From: Propionimicrobium sp963511305
GTDB lineage: Bacteria; Actinomycetota; Actinomycetes; Propionibacteriales; Propionibacteriaceae
NCBI GenBank assembly: GCA_963511305.1
Contig: CAUPIJ010000031.1
Location: 1-17,428, forward strand
Direction: 5' to 3'
Length of the DNA: 17,428 nt
Position numbers and translations under genes: made by a program. The notes below the pieces were generated by a model that was given only the letters and a program-made list of their open reading frames with translations, did not search any database and was not told where the DNA came from. How positions within the stretch are numbered: the first letter of the stretch is position 1; each line of letters begins with the position of its first letter. Of the stretch, positions 14,081 through 17,428 are shown piece after piece.

Positions 14081-15736
14081 ATGCCTGCGCCACTAGACAG
14101 TCGACTGGTGCAACGCGCTACGGCGACCAGGAATTTCCTGGTCGCCGTTGTGCTAACCGGGGTCGGCACATCGATGTTAGTAATCGCCCAAGCCTGGCTA
14201 ATCGCCAAGGCCGTCGGTGGGTCGTTCGACCGATCCCAGGCTGGCCTCGAGGGAATGCTGCCCGGCATCGCCAAATATGCCGGCCTACTGCTGATCGTTT
14301 TCGTAGTGCGTGGCGTGCTCAGCTGGCTCGAGTCCTGGCTCGGTCACCGGGCAAGCGCACAAGTTAAATCGCAGCTTCGTCGCGACATCATGGCCGCCCG
14401 ACTGCGTCGTCCGGCGGACGCGTCCACCCCATCCGGCACGCTAATCACGCTGCTAACCAAAGAGATCGACGCCCTGGACGGCTACTTCGCCAAGTACCTC
14501 CCCCAACTCGCCAAGGCAGTGATCATTCCCCTGATCGTGGTCACGACGATCATGTTCGCCGACTGGCAGTCCGCGATCATCTGCGTGTTGACGGTGCCGC
14601 TGATTCCGCTGCTGATGGCCCTGATTGGCTGGAAGACCCAGGATCAGGTGAACCGCCGCTTCAAGGTGCAGGCGCGGCTGGCCAACCACTTTGCCGACCT
14701 GGTTTCCGGCCTGCAGACACTGCAGGTTTTCGGGCGCGCGAAATCCCAGGCCAAGGGCCTGAAAGTCTCTGAGGACGCCAACCGCAAGGAGACGATGAGG
14801 ACCCTTCGGGTCGCGTTCCTATCATCTGGCGTGCTGGAGCTGCTGGCGACGCTGTCGGTCGCGCTGGTTGCGGTCACCATCGGCTTCCGGGTGGTCTACG
14901 GCCACGTAGACCTGACCACATCGCTGTTCGTGCTGGTGCTGGCCCCGGAAGTTTTCTTGCCGGTGCGCATGGTCGGCCAGCTCTTCCACGATTCAGCGAA
15001 CGGCACCGCTGCCGCAACCGCCGCGCTCAACTTCATTGAGGCTAGCGAGAAGGACATGGACTTCGGCAGCAAGACGCCCGCAGACCTGTCACGCGCCGAG
15101 ATCGTCTTCGACGACGTCACCATGAAATATCCCGCGGCCGACCAGCCCTCGCTGCACTCGTTCAGCGCGACACTCCGGCCCGGCGAGGTTACCGCGCTGG
15201 TCGGGCATTCAGGCGGCGGCAAGACCACAATCCTCGCGCTGCTGCTCGGCTTCGAGCAGCCCACCTCCGGCACGATCACCGTCGACGGTGCCCCACTGAG
15301 CGAGCTCAGCATCGACGCCTGGCGCGAGCAAATCGCGTACGTTGCTCAGGAGCCGGGCATGATCAACGGCACGATCGCCCAGAACATCGCCATGGGCTAC
15401 CCCGAAGCCACCACCGAGCAGCTGCGAGACGCGCTCGACCGCTCCGGCGGCCAGCTGCTCGACCTGGAGCGCCACATCGGCGACGACGCCGAGGGCCTGT
15501 CCGCAGGAGAGCTTCGCCGCGTCGCGCTGGCCCGCGCCCTGGTTCGTATTGACCTGGGCGGGTCAAGGCTGCTGGTGCTTGACGAGCCGACAGCCGGATT
15601 GGATCAGCAAACCGAGGCGGGCGTCGTCGAGACGCTGCGCTCCAGCGGTGTCGGGGCGCTGATCGTCACCCACCGCGACGCCATCTTGACCATCGCCGAC
15701 CAGGTCATCGAGGTCGGTGTGAGGGAGGCCAAATGA
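14081..15736 (+). CDS. cydD: ABC transporter CydD (cytochrome bd assembly)
   Basis: This 551-aa half-transporter consists of an N-terminal six-helix exporter domain (about 15-320) and an ATPase domain (about 340-545). It forms a heterodimer with CydC that is needed for cytochrome bd maturation. Export of cysteine/glutathione and haem handling have both been proposed. The motifs are Walker A GHSGGGKTT (375-383), signature LSAGE (473-477, with Ala for the usual Gly), Walker B VLDEP (D501, E502) and H531 in VTHRD. The start is the ATG at 14081. It overlaps cydC by ATGA, so translation is coupled. Position directly after cydAB supports CydD over an unrelated exporter. Confidence 0.95.
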   Translation: MPAPLDSRLVQRATATRNFLVAVVLTGVGTSMLVIAQAWLIAKAVGGSFDRSQAGLEGMLPGIAKYAGLLLIVFVVRGVLSWLESWLGHRASAQVKSQLRRDIMAARLRRPADASTPSGTLITLLTKEIDALDGYFAKYLPQLAKAVIIPLIVVTTIMFADWQSAIICVLTVPLIPLLMALIGWKTQDQVNRRFKVQARLANHFADLVSGLQTLQVFGRAKSQAKGLKVSEDANRKETMRTLRVAFLSSGVLELLATLSVALVAVTIGFRVVYGHVDLTTSLFVLVLAPEVFLPVRMVGQLFHDSANGTAAATAALNFIEASEKDMDFGSKTPADLSRAEIVFDDVTMKYPAADQPSLHSFSATLRPGEVTALVGHSGGGKTTILALLLGFEQPTSGTITVDGAPLSELSIDAWREQIAYVAQEPGMINGTIAQNIAMGYPEATTEQLRDALDRSGGQLLDLERHIGDDAEGLSAGELRRVALARALVRIDLGGSRLLVLDEPTAGLDQQTEAGVVETLRSSGVGALIVTHRDAILTIADQVIEVGVREAK

Positions 15737-17361
15737 CCACCGCGACGTCTGCAGGCGAGAACGTCTTTCGCTTTGTAACCAAGCTGCTGCGCAAGATCCC
15801 GAAGGGTCGCTCGCGCTTCTTGCTGGCGCTGATTCTGGCAGCGTGCGCAACGGCCTCTTCCATTGCCTTGATGGCGGTATCGGCCTGGCTGCTCAGCCGC
15901 GCGGCCGAACACCCGCCAGTTTTGTATCTGCTGGCCGCCGCAGTTGGCGTGCGGTTCTTCGGCATTGCTCGCGGCGTGCTTCGCTACATCGAACGACTGG
16001 TCAGCCACGATCTTGCGCTGCGCATGCAAGGCAGCCTTCGCCAAATCGTCTATTCCAAACTGGCCAGAACCACGACTCTCGGCGGCCGCCACGGTGACCT
16101 GCTGGTGCGCGTCACCGCGGACGTCGAGGCCATCATGGATTTGATCGTGCGTGTCGCGCTGCCGTTCTGCTCGGCGAGCTTCGTGCTGCTGGGCACCAGC
16201 GTCGCGCTGGGCATCTTCAACCCGCTGTTCGGTGTCGTTCTGCTGGCCTGCTCAATCTTTTCAGGCATCGTGGTGCCCTGGCTGGCGCAGCGCTGGACGC
16301 TGAAGGCCGATATGGCCGCCGTCCCGGCACGCGGCGAGATGGGCAACCAGGTTCGCGAGATCGCGCACTGCGCCGCAGACCTCGCCGCCTACGGACGAGG
16401 CGACGACGCGCTAGCCAAGCTAGAGCGCTCCGACGCGCAGCTGACCGATACCGAGGGCAAGGCTGCCTGGACACAGGGCGTCGCCGGCGGCTTTCAGCTC
16501 GTGGCTACGGGAATCGCGGTCGCGGCTGCGCTGCTGATCGGCGGCCAGGCCGTCGCCGACGGCACCCTGCTGGCCAGGGATCTGGCCGTCCTCACCCTAA
16601 CTCCGCTGGCTCTGCACGAGGCTTTCGCCGATCTGGCTAAGGCAGGCCAGACTCTCACCCGCGCCAAGAACTCGCTGCAGCGCGTACTTGACGTGCTGGC
16701 CGCCGAAAACATCGGCATCGGCGACCGTAGCCTGACCGACGGCGAGGGCGTCACCGCGCTCGAACTGACCAATCTGGCGGTTGGCTGGCCGGACGCGGCA
16801 ACGCTGCTCAGCGGCATCGACCTCAAGATCGAGCCGGGCGAAAAGATCGCGATCACCGGCCCCTCCGGCCTCGGCAAGACCACGCTGGCGGCCACCATCA
16901 TGGGGCTAATCCCGCCGCACGAGGGCGAAGTCACTGCACCGCAACACATCTCGTACCTGGCGCAGGACTCCCACATCTTCGCCACCACTCTTTCCGAGAA
17001 CGTCAAGATCGGCAATCGCGACGCCACCGACGAGCAGGTCAAAGCAGCGCTCGAGAGCGCTGGGCTGCGGCTAAACCCCAAGCGCATCGTCGGCGAGGAG
17101 GGCGCGACGCTCTCCGGCGGCGAGGCGCAGCGCGTCGCCCTGGCACGAATCTTGGTCGCGGAGCAAAAGGCATCCCTGGTAATCCTCGACGAGCCCACCG
17201 AACACCTCGACCACGAGACCGCAGGCCACCTGCTAGCCGACCTGTTCAGGGAGCTGGCAGATTCGACGCTGCTGGTGATCACGCACGATGAGGACATGAT
17301 CGCCCGGTGCGATAGGGAGGTATCGCTGTTGACGTGGGCCGGCAACGCGCTTCGCCGATAG
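15733..17361 (+). CDS. cydC: ABC transporter CydC (cytochrome bd assembly)
   Basis: This 542-aa half-transporter is the partner of CydD. The transmembrane domain spans about 15-315. The ATPase domain has Walker A GPSGLGKTT (376-384), signature LSGGE (460-464), Walker B VILDEP (D486, E487) and H518 in ITHDE. All catalytic elements look intact, so both sites of the heterodimer may hydrolyse ATP. GGGAGG (15723-15728) lies 4 nt before the ATG at 15733, inside the end of cydD. The last three codons and the TAG lie within the first unit of a 24-bp tandem repeat. Confidence 0.95.
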   Translation: MTTATSAGENVFRFVTKLLRKIPKGRSRFLLALILAACATASSIALMAVSAWLLSRAAEHPPVLYLLAAAVGVRFFGIARGVLRYIERLVSHDLALRMQGSLRQIVYSKLARTTTLGGRHGDLLVRVTADVEAIMDLIVRVALPFCSASFVLLGTSVALGIFNPLFGVVLLACSIFSGIVVPWLAQRWTLKADMAAVPARGEMGNQVREIAHCAADLAAYGRGDDALAKLERSDAQLTDTEGKAAWTQGVAGGFQLVATGIAVAAALLIGGQAVADGTLLARDLAVLTLTPLALHEAFADLAKAGQTLTRAKNSLQRVLDVLAAENIGIGDRSLTDGEGVTALELTNLAVGWPDAATLLSGIDLKIEPGEKIAITGPSGLGKTTLAATIMGLIPPHEGEVTAPQHISYLAQDSHIFATTLSENVKIGNRDATDEQVKAALESAGLRLNPKRIVGEEGATLSGGEAQRVALARILVAEQKASLVILDEPTEHLDHETAGHLLADLFRELADSTLLVITHDEDMIARCDREVSLLTWAGNALRR

Positions 17362-17428
17362 GCTCGCGCTGACCTTCGCCGATAGGCTCGCGCTGACCTT
17401 CGCCGATAGGCTCGCGCTGACCTTCGCC
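17351..17428. repeat. 24-bp tandem repeat at the end of cydC
   Basis: A 24-bp unit (beginning TTCGCCGATAGG and ending CTCGCGCTGACC) is repeated exactly at 17351-17374, 17375-17398 and 17399-17422, with six bases of a fourth copy before the window ends. The first unit contains the final codons and TAG of cydC. Because 24 is a multiple of three, every unit repeats the in-frame Leu-Arg-Arg-stop. The right boundary is not visible. Confidence 0.9.

Noticed and set aside
17351..17428. CRISPR array
   Set aside because: The 24-bp units are directly adjacent with no spacers, so this is a simple tandem repeat.

Overview
The window is chromosomal DNA from a GC-rich actinobacterium. The evidence is a DtxR/IdeR-type metal repressor with its operator, a DUF3027 gene coupled to a long-form cold-shock gene, an XPB/Ssl2 N-terminal-like protein, a three-gene BioMNY biotin transporter and a cydABDC cluster. 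The large protein at 4549-7947 looks like a pyrophosphate-type PEP carboxykinase. As I recall it, that enzyme is found mainly in propionibacteria, some other fermentative actinobacteria and Entamoeba. With cytochrome bd, this suggests a facultative or microaerophilic fermenter (Propionibacteriaceae or Actinomycetaceae are my guesses). Genus cannot be fixed from the sequence alone.

Left part (1-2306): two inverted repeats lie beyond the dtxR stop. dtxR (minus strand) keeps every known metal ligand and has a 15/19 iron-box match over its own promoter. A minus-strand pair follows, csp then DUF3027, with overlapping stop and start codons. The 248-bp gap between csp and the next plus-strand gene holds a cluster of three GCCGAAACG half-sites and a second 27-bp imperfect inverted repeat.

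Middle (2307-9243): three plus-strand genes encode the XPB-N/WYL-like protein, the putative PPi-PEPCK, and a membrane-anchored PepA/HtrA-like serine protease with a PDZ domain. The protease gene ends with its stop codon interlocked with that of the converging biotin operon.

Biotin operon (11180 down to 9240, minus strand): bioY, bioM (EcfA) and bioN (EcfT) are translationally coupled. Upstream of bioY is the palindrome CCTAAC-N3-GTTAGG, which resembles the BioQ operator of other actinobacteria. bioM ends in a duplicated seven-codon unit.

Cytochrome bd cluster (11451-17361, plus strand): cydA and cydB encode the oxidase. cydD and cydC encode the ABC exporter needed for its assembly and seem to have an additional promoter in front of cydD. 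The window ends inside a 24-bp tandem repeat whose first unit carries the cydC stop codon.

No tRNA, rRNA, insertion sequence or CRISPR array was seen. No stretch over 300 bp lacks a gene. The window looks like ordinary core genome. The main points of interest are the putative PPi-PEPCK, the operator-like palindromes and the repeats at gene ends.
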